Shown: one piece after another, positions 38,724 through 46,395 of the stretch | How positions within the stretch are numbered: the first letter of the stretch is position 1 | Layout: each line of letters opens with the position of its first letter | From: a virus | Length of the DNA stretch: 64,000 nt | IMG/VR virus record: IMGVR_UViG_3300042922_000923 | Location: 1 to 64,000 of that record | Direction: 5' to 3' (one strand) | Position numbers and translations under genes: made by a program | Notes under the pieces: model-generated | Seen by the model: the letters and a program-made list of their open reading frames with translations, nothing else | Databases searched by the model: none | What the model was told of the DNA's origin: nothing

Positions 38724-39126
38724 TATCTTCAGTCCCTTCCATTACTTCTTCAATGTAACCACATTTATCAGAGTATAGATATCTACTATTCTCTTTACCA
38801 GGTACTTCACCATACCAAGGAAACTCAGAACAAACTCTAGGCCTAGTCTCATGAACAGTACACAAATTTTTAGATTCATCAAATTTAGTACAAGTATAAT
38901 AAAATACTTTATCAGAATCATAAAAAGGCCAAGTTTTTAAATAAGGATTAATTTCTAAGGCTTTTTCCATAGTAATAGGTTTCCAAAATAAATAGGCAAA
39001 TTCCATATCTGTATAGTTATCTATGGATTTTGGAAAATCACCAGTCCATATTCTATTTGCAATATATTCAGGACTTAAGTTTATTCTTATTACTCTACAG
39101 CAATTTCCACACATCTTACAAGGCAT
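38671..39126 (-). CDS. YkgJ-type cysteine cluster protein, 151 aa
   Basis: The N-terminal MPCKMCGNCCRVIRINL and the later FYYTCTKFDESKNLCTVHETRPRVCSEFPWYG (split CxxCGxCC ... C ... C.vHe.RP..C) are the signature of the YkgJ family of zinc/iron-chelating proteins of unknown function. The C-terminal 30 residues are charged and lie over the start of the Nudix gene. ATG at 39126 overlaps the stop of the sigma-factor gene upstream (TAATG). Confidence 0.8.
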   Translation of the reverse strand: MPCKMCGNCCRVIRINLSPEYIANRIWTGDFPKSIDNYTDMEFAYLFWKPITMEKALEINPYLKTWPFYDSDKVFYYTCTKFDESKNLCTVHETRPRVCSEFPWYGEVPGKENSRYLYSDKCGYIEEVMEGTEDIERNRQKDHNTTKKKSR

Positions 39127-39725
39127 TATGAAACTAAACCTTCTTTCATCATATAATTTCTTAGCTTCTTAACTGCCCTTGCATCAAGTCTGGAAACATA
39201 AGATTGTGTTAATCCTATAGCATTAGCCACTTGAACTTGAGTATAGTTTTTAAAATATCTATATTCAATAATTTCTCTTTCTTTTTCAGAAAGGGTTTTT
39301 AAGGCACATATAAGTAGCTCTTTATTTTCAATAGATTCGTATGAATCTTCATTATATTCAAGCATTTCTGATAGAGATACCTTGTCATTAGTAGTATAAT
39401 CCACAACTATAGGTGCATCTAAATATGCTAGATTTATACGTTGAAATTTTGTACTATTAATTCGTCCAGCATAAACAAATTTATCAGCATGTACATAGTT
39501 ATAAATATAACCAACAATAAATTTTGAAGCATAAGTAGAAAACTGAATATTCTTCTTAGGATCAAAACGTTTAGATGCACTTATTAGACCTAAAGTTCCT
39601 ATTTGAATTAGTTCATCTTGAGAGTATATATCCTTGAATTTTGGATATAATGTTTTGTGAACTAAGCTATAAACCAATTTTAAATTTTCCTCTATTCCAC
39701 TACCTCTTTCCTTTGTTTCATTCAT
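39126..39725 (-). CDS. Sporulation-type RNA polymerase sigma factor 3, 199 aa
   Basis: Region 2: YSQDELIQIGTLGLISASKR, FDPKKNIQFSTYASKFIVGY at about 35-75. Region 4: LSEKEREIIEYRYFKNYTQV, QVANAIGLTQSYVSRLDARA at about 145-185. The 'Q.eLiQiG.iGLi.A..rFdp.....FstYA' stretch is closest to SigF/SigG/SigB-type factors of spore formers. A group 3 sigma factor in a mobile element suggests control of its own late genes or interference with host development. Confidence 0.85.
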   Translation of the reverse strand: MNETKERGSGIEENLKLVYSLVHKTLYPKFKDIYSQDELIQIGTLGLISASKRFDPKKNIQFSTYASKFIVGYIYNYVHADKFVYAGRINSTKFQRINLAYLDAPIVVDYTTNDKVSLSEMLEYNEDSYESIENKELLICALKTLSEKEREIIEYRYFKNYTQVQVANAIGLTQSYVSRLDARAVKKLRNYMMKEGLVS

Positions 39726-40605
39726 GTAAACTAAACACTCCTTTACTTGTTTTGGTAGCCTCTTTTAATTTAATTCCTCTACAATGACTACAATTTCCAC
39801 ATATAGATATATTGTCATTTTTAACTATATAGCTTATATCCTCTAATATAGCATCTTTATACCACTTAGCGCATTCCCACATGTTTGTAGATGAATTAAG
39901 CACAAAGTAATCTGAATCTAATCTTTCCGGTATTTTTAACTGTGAATTATTAAATGTTACATAATCTTTAGCATTCAATATTCTCGCAAGTTTAATAAAA
40001 TTTATAATAACATGATTATATGCTTTCTTTTCTGCAACTAATGTTGTTAAAATATCTTTTAATTGTGTCACTTGAGGTATTATAGGATCTATGCAAAGTA
40101 TAACATATAATCCATGCATTTTAGCTTTATACAGTAATTTTCTTAAGGCTTGTATTCTTTTATACTCAGTACTATTTATATAGTCAGACTGTACATTAGA
40201 AATCTGACTTAAATTACATTGCATAATATTAAAAGGATTGGTACTTAAGTCTTTAAGTATATCTGCTGAAAGGTCCCTGTCTGTTTCAATATACATTGGA
40301 GCATTGTAGCTGGATAATTTATTTACTATCCAGCTTACAAATTTCAAGTTGTTTAGGGTATTAACATTAATATAGAAATAAGGTGTCTTTACAGATTCTT
40401 TTAGATACTTTTCAATTATTCTTTTTGATACATTAGTAAATTTATTTACATATATAAACTTATTTCCTGTACAATCAGTAATATTGAATAATCTATCTTT
40501 TCCTTCTAGATTTTCATTTACTGGACACGATGAACTCCTTATGTTATAAATCTTTGAAGGTTGATGTATAGACTTTCTTATATTTATTATTGAAACTCTT
40601 TTCAT
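39718..40605 (-). CDS. Radical-SAM-like protein lacking the usual N-terminal Cys motif, 295 aa
   Basis: The start is ATG 40605 (MKRVSIINIRKSI), behind AAAGGTGAATG. The barrel-like succession YFYINVNTLNNLKFVSWIVN, APMYIETDRDLSADILKDLS, then RIQALRKLLYKAKMHGLYVI, LCIDPIIPQVTQLKDILTTL matches radical-SAM domains such as spore photoproduct lyase-like proteins ('R...l..l...g.yv...i.PiiP...' part). The CxxxCxxC cluster motif is absent; a C-terminal CGNCSHCRG (CxxCxxC) exists instead. It may be a non-classical or inactive member. It overlaps the sigma-factor gene by 8 bp. Confidence 0.5.
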   Translation of the reverse strand: MKRVSIINIRKSIHQPSKIYNIRSSSCPVNENLEGKDRLFNITDCTGNKFIYVNKFTNVSKRIIEKYLKESVKTPYFYINVNTLNNLKFVSWIVNKLSSYNAPMYIETDRDLSADILKDLSTNPFNIMQCNLSQISNVQSDYINSTEYKRIQALRKLLYKAKMHGLYVILCIDPIIPQVTQLKDILTTLVAEKKAYNHVIINFIKLARILNAKDYVTFNNSQLKIPERLDSDYFVLNSSTNMWECAKWYKDAILEDISYIVKNDNISICGNCSHCRGIKLKEATKTSKGVFSLHE

Positions 40606-40606
40606 A

Positions 40607-40972
40607 TCATTCACCTTTGCTTACATATGTCTTCTTCAATGCCATTGTAAGTCTCATTCTTCTAATTCCTTGATTATTAAATCTTTGCCAAGAAGGATCT
40701 GCCTGTCTCTCATTAGCTAATTTTTCTAAGTCCTCCATAGACATATTCTTAAAATCTGGATATTGAACTGAATTTATTTTATCACTCTTAGTTTTATTAG
40801 AAAGTTCCTTAGAAACTTTATCTGCTAATGGTAATTCTGGTTTTAAAACTTTTCCTGAAGTAAGCGCTTTGCATTCTTTATTACAGAAACATAGCTTGCA
40901 TTCTTTAATATCTGCATCAAAAGCTTTCCCATAACATTGTGACTCTTTTTTTAATTGTTCTATTGTATTCAT
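40607..40972 (-). CDS. Hypothetical protein with Cys cluster, 121 aa
   Basis: ATG at 40972 (MNTIEQLKKESQCYGKAFDA) follows TTTGGAGTGAT. The stretch CYGKAFDADIKECKLCFCNK, ECKAL matches a short 'C.G..fd....eC..C.....C' cluster found in several phage replication-region proteins. The C-terminal half is basic with RFNNQGIRRMRLTMALKKTY. It follows leader element copy I. The role is unknown. Confidence 0.6.
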   Translation of the reverse strand: MNTIEQLKKESQCYGKAFDADIKECKLCFCNKECKALTSGKVLKPELPLADKVSKELSNKTKSDKINSVQYPDFKNMSMEDLEKLANERQADPSWQRFNNQGIRRMRLTMALKKTYVSKGE

Positions 40973-40994
40973 TTTAATATCACTCCAAATTACT

Positions 40995-41051
40995 TCTTTA
41001 ACTATTATAAAGATAATAAATTTCAAATTATTTTTTGATTAGTCCATATAG
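40995..41051 (-). repeat. Replication-gene leader element, copy I
   Basis: Minus strand: CTATATGG (41051-41044), 10 nt, AATAATTT, then TTATTATCTTTATAATAG. It is more diverged at the 3' end than the other copies. It lies ahead of the 40607-40972 gene. Confidence 0.55.
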
Positions 41052-41098
41052 ACACGAATTAACTCAATATGATATTATGTTATTTACGCATACACGCG

Positions 41099-41148
41099 TT
41101 TATCAAATCTTCTAAAGTATTAGCTATAACTTCACAAGATTTGATAAA
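41099..41148. repeat. 13-bp inverted repeat between sigma-like gene 4 and element I
   Basis: TTTATCAAATCTT (41099-41111) and AAGATTTGATAAA (41136-41148) flank a 24-bp loop; the palindrome-like ACGCATACACGCGT lies just beside it (about 41087-41101). There is no T-run, so a plain terminator is unlikely; a regulator or processing site is possible. Confidence 0.45.
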
Positions 41149-41155
41149 TCATTAG

Positions 41156-41791
41156 TTATTTGAATACATTGTAAGCTTGTTCTCTAATTTCCTTTAAACC
41201 TTTGTTTAAATCATTTATGGATATTCCTAGTGATCTTGCAATATGGTGCATTCTTAAATTCATGGATCTAGTTACTCTGACTTCGCTATGACCTTGATCG
41301 TGTAGCATTTTCTTTCTAGCTTTGTCCATATTAAGCTCCCAAATAGTTCTATCTGATGGTGATAATAGCTCTTCTAAAATTGCTGAAGCAACTATGTTTC
41401 CAGATAGAAGTTCTTGTAGCTGAAGCAAACCTTCTTGAACATAAATGTTATTTAAGTTATCATCTAGTTTTCCCTTAGAATCTTCATACTCAGAATCAGA
41501 AATCTCTCCATCATCTAGTTGTACTAAATTATTGTAAGACACTTGATTGGAATCTAAATTTCCTTTTTTAATTTTATTGCATAGTAACCTTTTTAAACTT
41601 ACAGAGAATATAGTCTTAAATTCTTCAATAGGCTTATCTCTATACCTATTCCAGCACTTATAAAGAACTATTAAACTATCTTGATAAAAGTCGTTTCTGT
41701 CATATGCCTGAGAGTTAGGTATATATTTTCTAGTTACAAAATGTATTAAATTTGAAAATTTACTTGTTGTTTCCTCAAATGTTAAATCCAT
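41156..41791 (-). CDS. Sigma-like factor 4, 211 aa
   Basis: ATG at 41791 follows AAGGGGAGAAAAC. A region 2-like part is seen at about 10-75 (LIHFVTRKYIPNSQAYDRND, FYQDSLIVLYKCWNRYRDKP, then FKTIFSVSLKRLL). A helix-turn-helix-like part near the end reads MRMHHIARSLGISINDLNKG (one residue simplified: NLRMHHIARSL). It is more diverged than the other two clear sigma factors. It may be a phage-specific sigma factor or a replication regulator of the same fold. Confidence 0.55.
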   Translation of the reverse strand: MDLTFEETTSKFSNLIHFVTRKYIPNSQAYDRNDFYQDSLIVLYKCWNRYRDKPIEEFKTIFSVSLKRLLCNKIKKGNLDSNQVSYNNLVQLDDGEISDSEYEDSKGKLDDNLNNIYVQEGLLQLQELLSGNIVASAILEELLSPSDRTIWELNMDKARKKMLHDQGHSEVRVTRSMNLRMHHIARSLGISINDLNKGLKEIREQAYNVFK

Positions 41792-41874
41792 TATTTGTTT
41801 TCTCCCCTTTTTAAAATATTACTTAATCTACATAAATATATTATAGTTAAAACTTCCAGTAAAGGGAAATATTA

Positions 41875-41910
41875 AATAGACCTGTAGCACGTAATACAGG
41901 TCTATTTTTT
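41875..41910. terminator. Strong hairpin with T-run, probably bidirectional terminator
   Basis: A perfect 12-bp stem AATAGACCTGTA (41875-41886)/TACAGGTCTATT (41895-41906) with an 8-nt loop. The T-run is on the plus strand (41905-41910); the minus-strand side has TTTAATATTT. It separates the RecU-like gene (41980) from sigma-like gene 4. Confidence 0.7.
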
Positions 41911-41979
41911 TAATAAAATCTTAAGTTATCTTCATTTTTCTACTATTATTAATTATTGTAAACCTACTAGCACTTTGGA

Positions 41980-42468
41980 TTAACCACAATTAATCCTATT
42001 AAAAAAGGCATCCATATCATAGTAGTATCTTGATATTTTTTTATATCCTTTTATCTCAATTCCATTTTCTTTACACCAATCTATTGGAAATGATTTTCTT
42101 GAAGAAGTTAGCATGTACTTTTTTACTTCTTTAGCAGATAAGGCACAAGTAAAATTTTCATCTCTAAAATTAAATATGAAAAATGCTCTTACTTTTTCAT
42201 GATCTATTCTAGACATATCCTTAATCTGACTTTTCCTTATACCTTCAAATGGTATCCTTTTTCCAGAATAACTTTTTAACTCTAAAAAGAATAAATTTTT
42301 AAGAGTCATGACCAGACAATCACACATGTTCGATGCCTGAAATCTAACATTTTCATTTTTATCCCCTGCAAAATTTCCAGTACCATCCCTTAGTCTATAA
42401 TAAAAATAATTAGTATTCTTTAATATGGACTCCTTAACATCACCCTCAAATTTTTTCCCTACATTCAT
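41980..42468 (-). CDS. RecU-like Holliday junction resolvase, 162 aa
   Basis: Cuts four-way DNA junctions. The pattern GKKFEGDVKESILKNTNYFY (start), RLRDGTGNFAGD, QASNMCDCLVMTLKNLFFLE, LKSYSGKRIPFEGIRKSQIK follows the RecU/Penelope-like fold with acidic metal ligands (E8, D in CDC, E in FLELKS, K). It is in the replication and recombination module near DnaB. ATG at 42468 follows the weak AAGGGGGATTTAGAC. Confidence 0.8.
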   Translation of the reverse strand: MNVGKKFEGDVKESILKNTNYFYYRLRDGTGNFAGDKNENVRFQASNMCDCLVMTLKNLFFLELKSYSGKRIPFEGIRKSQIKDMSRIDHEKVRAFFIFNFRDENFTCALSAKEVKKYMLTSSRKSFPIDWCKENGIEIKGYKKISRYYYDMDAFFNRINCG

Positions 42469-42487
42469 GTCTAAATCCCCCTTGTAG

Positions 42488-42685
42488 CTATTTAATTATC
42501 TTAAAATTTTCAAAGGTCCTTAACCATTCTACTCTGGTATCTTCATCAATATATTCTTCCTTATTTGTTTTAAAATCCACAACGTTATTATCATTATGCA
42601 GCTTCCAGTCTACTCTATATATTCTACCATTATGCCTTATATAGACTCCATGATGTAAGAATGATAGAGTTCTCATACACTTCAT
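42488..42685 (-). CDS. Hypothetical protein, 65 aa
   Basis: ATG at 42685 (MKCMRTLSFLHHGVYIRHNG) is 8 nt after AGGAGTTG. It reads as a small beta protein (RIYRVDWKLHNDNNVVDFKT) with an acidic C-terminal helix. No family. It is 20 bp upstream of the RecU-like gene. Confidence 0.5.
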   Translation of the reverse strand: MKCMRTLSFLHHGVYIRHNGRIYRVDWKLHNDNNVVDFKTNKEEYIDEDTRVEWLRTFENFKIIK

Positions 42686-42711
42686 ATACATCAACTCCTA
42701 GCATAAAGTTG

Positions 42712-43437
42712 TTAATTATCATGTTCTATAATCTTGACATCATCCTGAGGTATAACATCGTAATCTGGAACAATAAAATTAAATTTAATATTTTCACTAG
42801 AAATAGTTTTAAGTAATGCCTCAATATTATTTTCTAAGTTTTTTATAGCTTTGCTTCTTCTCTTAGGATCACTTTGAATTGTATTTCGTGCAGAGTCCTT
42901 TACTCTCCCATTAATATCATTTAATTCCTGAGGTTCAAATTTATCTGCAAATAAACCTGTGCTACTAGAAAGAGTAGTTTTACTTTCATCCAATTCACAT
43001 TGTAGTAAAGACAAATTATTTGGATTAATTATTATAGTTACAATATTATTTTTAACTTCAATATCATCAGAAATATTAGATAATTCATAAGCAAATGTAT
43101 ATTTAAATGTTGCATCAACAAATAACTCTCTTCCATTTAATTTCTTCTTAAGCCACGCAAACTTAGTATCTTCATCTGTAATACTATCATTTGCAAACTT
43201 TTGTTGAACTTCATCTTCTCCACCTAGACAATTCATAGAATTAACAGCACTTAATTTTTTTATTACTTCTTCTTTACTAATTAGCTTTAGATCCTGAGAT
43301 GTATTTTTTTCAGAATTTACTGAAGGTACTCTTTGATTAGTTTTAGAAACATACCTCTTGTAAGTTACAACTGATAGCTCAAGTAGTATACAAACTAAAA
43401 CTGTTGTTATTATATAAAATACTTTTTTACTCTTCAT
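42712..43437 (-). CDS. DUF4230-family membrane-anchored protein, 241 aa
   Basis: One N-terminal membrane helix (VFYIITTVLVCILLELSVVT), then an extracytoplasmic part with ELFVDATFKYTFAYELSNIS, VTIIINPNNLSLLQCELDES. This is the pattern of DUF4230 proteins, common in Gram-positive bacteria and of unknown role. I use ATG 43437 because the ATG at 43443 is only 3 nt after GGAGG. It overlaps the upstream membrane-protein gene by 11 bp. Confidence 0.7.
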   Translation of the reverse strand: MKSKKVFYIITTVLVCILLELSVVTYKRYVSKTNQRVPSVNSEKNTSQDLKLISKEEVIKKLSAVNSMNCLGGEDEVQQKFANDSITDEDTKFAWLKKKLNGRELFVDATFKYTFAYELSNISDDIEVKNNIVTIIINPNNLSLLQCELDESKTTLSSSTGLFADKFEPQELNDINGRVKDSARNTIQSDPKRRSKAIKNLENNIEALLKTISSENIKFNFIVPDYDVIPQDDVKIIEHDN

Positions 43438-43714
43438 CGTCATTATCCTCCTGGTCACATTCTTTTAGAGCTTTTAAAAATTCTTCTTTTTCATTATCAT
43501 TTAGAGAATCTATATAATCCTTTTGATACTTCAGAGTAAAAAGTGTATCAAAGAGTAATCCTAAGATTATTACTGGATAAAATAAAAAACCTAAAAATTT
43601 AAATAAATAATTCTTCAAGGATCTAGAAGAGAACTCTACATGTTTTTTTCCTAAAGTGTAAATTAGCATTCCAACAGCTGTATATATCATTAAAAAAAGC
43701 TCTAGAGAAGTCAT
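43427..43714 (-). CDS. Two-span membrane protein with acidic tail, 95 aa
   Basis: Hydrophobic residues 4-21 and about 36-60 (FKFLGFLFYPVIILGLLFDT) are followed by EEFLKALKECDQEDNDDEE. ATG at 43714 follows AAGGAGAAG and overlaps the previous stop (ATGA). Paired with the DUF4230 gene, it may form a membrane complex with it. Function unknown. Confidence 0.6.
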   Translation of the reverse strand: MTSLELFLMIYTAVGMLIYTLGKKHVEFSSRSLKNYLFKFLGFLFYPVIILGLLFDTLFTLKYQKDYIDSLNDNEKEEFLKALKECDQEDNDDEE

Positions 43715-43884
43715 ACTTTCTTCTCCTTGACATTGATTCTTTTTACATCTTTATAATAAAATGCTGACCTTTTTCCTTCCCAACTTACATTTACTGTGTC
43801 TCCATATATAGAAGCAACAATTCCTTTATAAGCCACTTTCTTATATGTTATTTCAACTTCTTCCTCTTTTTTAAAATCATTCAT
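43711..43884 (-). CDS. Hypothetical protein, 57 aa
   Basis: ATG at 43884 begins at the last base of the dnaB stop codon region. MNDFKKEEEVEITYKKVAYK, GIVASIYGDTVNVSWEGKRS, AFYYKDVKRINVKEKKV reads as a small SH3-like beta-barrel (KOW/Tudor-like pattern). Its stop overlaps the next start (ATGA), so the set is translated together with dnaB. Not previously named. Confidence 0.6.
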   Translation of the reverse strand: MNDFKKEEEVEITYKKVAYKGIVASIYGDTVNVSWEGKRSAFYYKDVKRINVKEKKV

Positions 43885-45245
43885 TATAAATTATCACTCC
43901 CATCCATAACAATATCTTCTTCATCACCTAAATTTTCATCATCATCAGTAACAAATTTATCCACTGTAAGAACTTTTCTATCTCTATAGTCCTTTCCTTG
44001 AAGAGTCATGTGGTCCTTATTATCTCTGTTCTTAGCTATAAAGTATCTCATAATCTGTGCCTTTTGTTCTTTTACAGATTGACATAAAGCTATCATAGCA
44101 TCAGCTGAATTTGCTATTGCAAAGCATTCTGCAAGGTCTGCCATAGTTACAACTTTCTTACTTAATGCAGTTCTATTACACTGTGCTCCAGTCCATACAG
44201 CACAATCAAATTCATCAGCAATAGTTCTAATTTCAAGGTAAATAGCTTCAAATTCATCTCTTTTATCCTTGTATCCAACAGTGGACCTAAGTAGAGCACC
44301 ATAGTCAATTACTACAAGGTCAGGAGTAACGCCCTTAACATTTTGAAGTTGTTTTATATAGGCCTTAAGAGTATTAACAGTTGCACCTTTTACAGGGTAC
44401 TTCTTTATGAATAACTTTCCCTTTGAATATTTTTTACGGTTTAAGATAGCATTAATTACTCTAGATACGTTATCTTTAACATACTCAAATGGTTTCTTAA
44501 CAAACCTTAAGTCATAGTTTCTCGTAACTTGCTTTTCATTATTTTCAAAGAAAAAGTGAACAACGTTATATCCAGATTCAACAGCTGCTGCACCTAAATT
44601 TTGTAATTTTGTGGTTTTTCCACGACCTGGAGGTGCAATTATAATTCCCATTTCAGATCTACCTAGACCTCCATTGAAAATATTATCTAGCAATGGTTGC
44701 CCTGTAGTTATTCTCTCAATTACATCTGAAGATTCTCCATAGTTTGTTATTCTCTCATTTACATCTTCAAAGTACTCTACGCCTAAGTCATTTACTTGAC
44801 CTACTAGCATTGCCTCTTTTATCAAAGTTTCAATCTTTTCATATTTACCATTATTTTTAATAATTTCTGCACTTTCTAGAATTGCTTCAGTCAAAGCCTG
44901 ACTTCTTCCAAATTCAACTATTTTGTCCTTTGTGTACTCAGAAGAAGTTAGGTCATATGAAAATACGTGAGATATAGCCTCAATATAGTCTTCTTCTAGC
45001 TTCTCCTTTATCTTTGAGCCTTTAGTTAACGTACTTATTTCATTAATTAAGGCATCCATTGTAATGGATTTATTGTACTTTTTGTAATAATCCATTGTAA
45101 TTCTACAAATGTCATTGTGCACTTCTTTTTCAAAGTACCTAGGTTTAATGCACTCCTTGTATATCTCATAGGAGTTTTTATCTTTTATTAGTAAGGCAAG
45201 TATGTTTTCCTGCATAGTCTCTGTAAAATTATAACTGTCACTCAT
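43884..45245 (-). CDS. dnaB: Replicative DNA helicase, DnaB family, 453 aa
   Basis: Unwinds the replication fork. The start is ATG 45245 (MSDSYNFTETMQENILALLI) behind AAGGGGGACC; the frame upstream to 45350 runs through leader element C and is not used. N-terminal domain at about 1-140. RecA-like core: IIAPPGRGKTTKLQNLGAAA (Walker A, with PG rather than the usual SxGKT context), VVHFFFENNEKQVTRNYDLR, PDLVVIDYGALLRST (Walker B) and VWTGAQCNRTALSKKVVTMA. It is close to T4 gp41/SPO1-type helicases. It acts with the primase at 63754 and PolA. Confidence 0.88.
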   Translation of the reverse strand: MSDSYNFTETMQENILALLIKDKNSYEIYKECIKPRYFEKEVHNDICRITMDYYKKYNKSITMDALINEISTLTKGSKIKEKLEEDYIEAISHVFSYDLTSSEYTKDKIVEFGRSQALTEAILESAEIIKNNGKYEKIETLIKEAMLVGQVNDLGVEYFEDVNERITNYGESSDVIERITTGQPLLDNIFNGGLGRSEMGIIIAPPGRGKTTKLQNLGAAAVESGYNVVHFFFENNEKQVTRNYDLRFVKKPFEYVKDNVSRVINAILNRKKYSKGKLFIKKYPVKGATVNTLKAYIKQLQNVKGVTPDLVVIDYGALLRSTVGYKDKRDEFEAIYLEIRTIADEFDCAVWTGAQCNRTALSKKVVTMADLAECFAIANSADAMIALCQSVKEQKAQIMRYFIAKNRDNKDHMTLQGKDYRDRKVLTVDKFVTDDDENLGDEEDIVMDGSDNL

Positions 45246-45300
45246 ATAGGTCCCCCTTAAGTTTATTAGTAATATCAAAATTTCTAATAAAATAGTCTTA

Positions 45301-45354
45301 CTAAATATAAAAAAGATAGATTTGGAATAATTATTTCCAAACCTATCCACTTAG
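45301..45354 (-). repeat. Replication-gene leader element, copy C
   Basis: Minus strand: CTAAGTGG (45354-45347), 11 nt, AATAATTA, TTCC, then CTATCTTTTTTATATTTAG. The hairpin GATAGGTTTGGAA/TTCCAAATCTATC with six T is a strong terminator for the 45357 gene; the dnaB gene follows. Confidence 0.7.
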
Positions 45355-45356
45355 AG

Positions 45357-46181
45357 TTATGCATATGAGAGTAAAAGTTCCTGTTTAGATGGAGTTTCTG
45401 GTATCTCAAATTTATTTTCAATATTTCTAAGCATACTTTCTATAGCTTGCTTAGTCTTTTTATTTGAAAGTATTTTATTAACCTTTTCTAGCTGCTTTTT
45501 AGAATCAGAATCTGCAACTTCTTTACAGTATTCTTCAAGGGTTTCTATTAACCAATCACAGGTACTAATATAATACACGCTTAAGGATAACCAATTGTTA
45601 TATAATACAAAAATTTTCTTTTCGAGAGCTGTGCTATCCAGTGTAGAATATTTAATACCATTCTTTATAATTTTACAGTCATTTATTAATGCTTCTGATA
45701 TCTCTTCCCTCACTGTTTTTATTTTATTAGCAGTAAAAGCTGTACCATCTGCTTCATGCTCCTGAATTTTTCCTTTAATGTATCTATAGTAATGTGCTAT
45801 AGCTCTTTGAGAACATAGCTGTTGAGGATATATTCTACCATCTGAATTTTCCCAGTATTCGGCACGATCAAACTGAGAGTCTATATAGATAAAGGTATCC
45901 CAGTTACGCTTTATGCACAAGTTGCATACATTAGCAAAAAATTTCCAATTTTTATGATGTGTAGGATCTTTCCTACTAATTGCATTAAATCCATCTAGAT
46001 TTAAAAGTGTTCTAACTTTATATCCATAATAAGCTGCTACAGCTATAATATCTTCTTCCGTAGCATTTCCTAGTATCTTTAATGATTCTAATTTTTCCTT
46101 GCATTTTTCAAGCATACGTGCCTTAGGATCATAAATGGAAATTCTAAGTATACTTTTTGATTTAATAGCTTTTCTCTTCAT
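45357..46181 (-). CDS. Hypothetical protein upstream of dnaB, 274 aa
   Basis: ATG at 46181 has only weak AAGTGTGATT support. It is a mostly helical protein, basic at the start (MKRKAIKSKSILRISIYDPK). Residues 85-120 (NWKFFANVCNLCIKRNWDTF, IYIDSQFDRAEYWEN) are the most distinctive. Position directly ahead of the DnaB-type helicase makes a helicase loader or primosome role tempting, yet no AAA+ motif is present. Counterparts in related large clostridial elements would be informative. Confidence 0.6.
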   Translation of the reverse strand: MKRKAIKSKSILRISIYDPKARMLEKCKEKLESLKILGNATEEDIIAVAAYYGYKVRTLLNLDGFNAISRKDPTHHKNWKFFANVCNLCIKRNWDTFIYIDSQFDRAEYWENSDGRIYPQQLCSQRAIAHYYRYIKGKIQEHEADGTAFTANKIKTVREEISEALINDCKIIKNGIKYSTLDSTALEKKIFVLYNNWLSLSVYYISTCDWLIETLEEYCKEVADSDSKKQLEKVNKILSNKKTKQAIESMLRNIENKFEIPETPSKQELLLSYA

Positions 46182-46185
46182 AGAA

Positions 46186-46395
46186 TCACACTTTCATATT
46201 ATTTACATCTTCTAGTAAGGAATATATAATATACGAGACACATACAGCTAAAGCTATAAGATATACAATCCGGAAGCTAAAAGGATCAGGGTATATCATA
46301 CCTATAATTATATTTGCTGTTCCAAATATAATGTAACACACATATATTTTACTTACCTTCCAACATTTTTTTATAAATTTATTAATCCTCAGCAT
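46186..46395 (-). CDS. Two-span small membrane protein, 69 aa
   Basis: ATG at 46395 follows GGGAGGAAATATC and overlaps the helicase stop. Hydrophobic residues about 17-34 (IYVCYIIFGTANIIIGMIYP) and 41-60 (FRIVYLIALAVCVSYIIYSL) are separated by a short polar loop. It has a basic N-terminus. Its occurrence between two replication genes suggests a membrane tether, but this is speculation. Confidence 0.6.
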   Translation of the reverse strand: MLRINKFIKKCWKVSKIYVCYIIFGTANIIIGMIYPDPFSFRIVYLIALAVCVSYIIYSLLEDVNNMKV

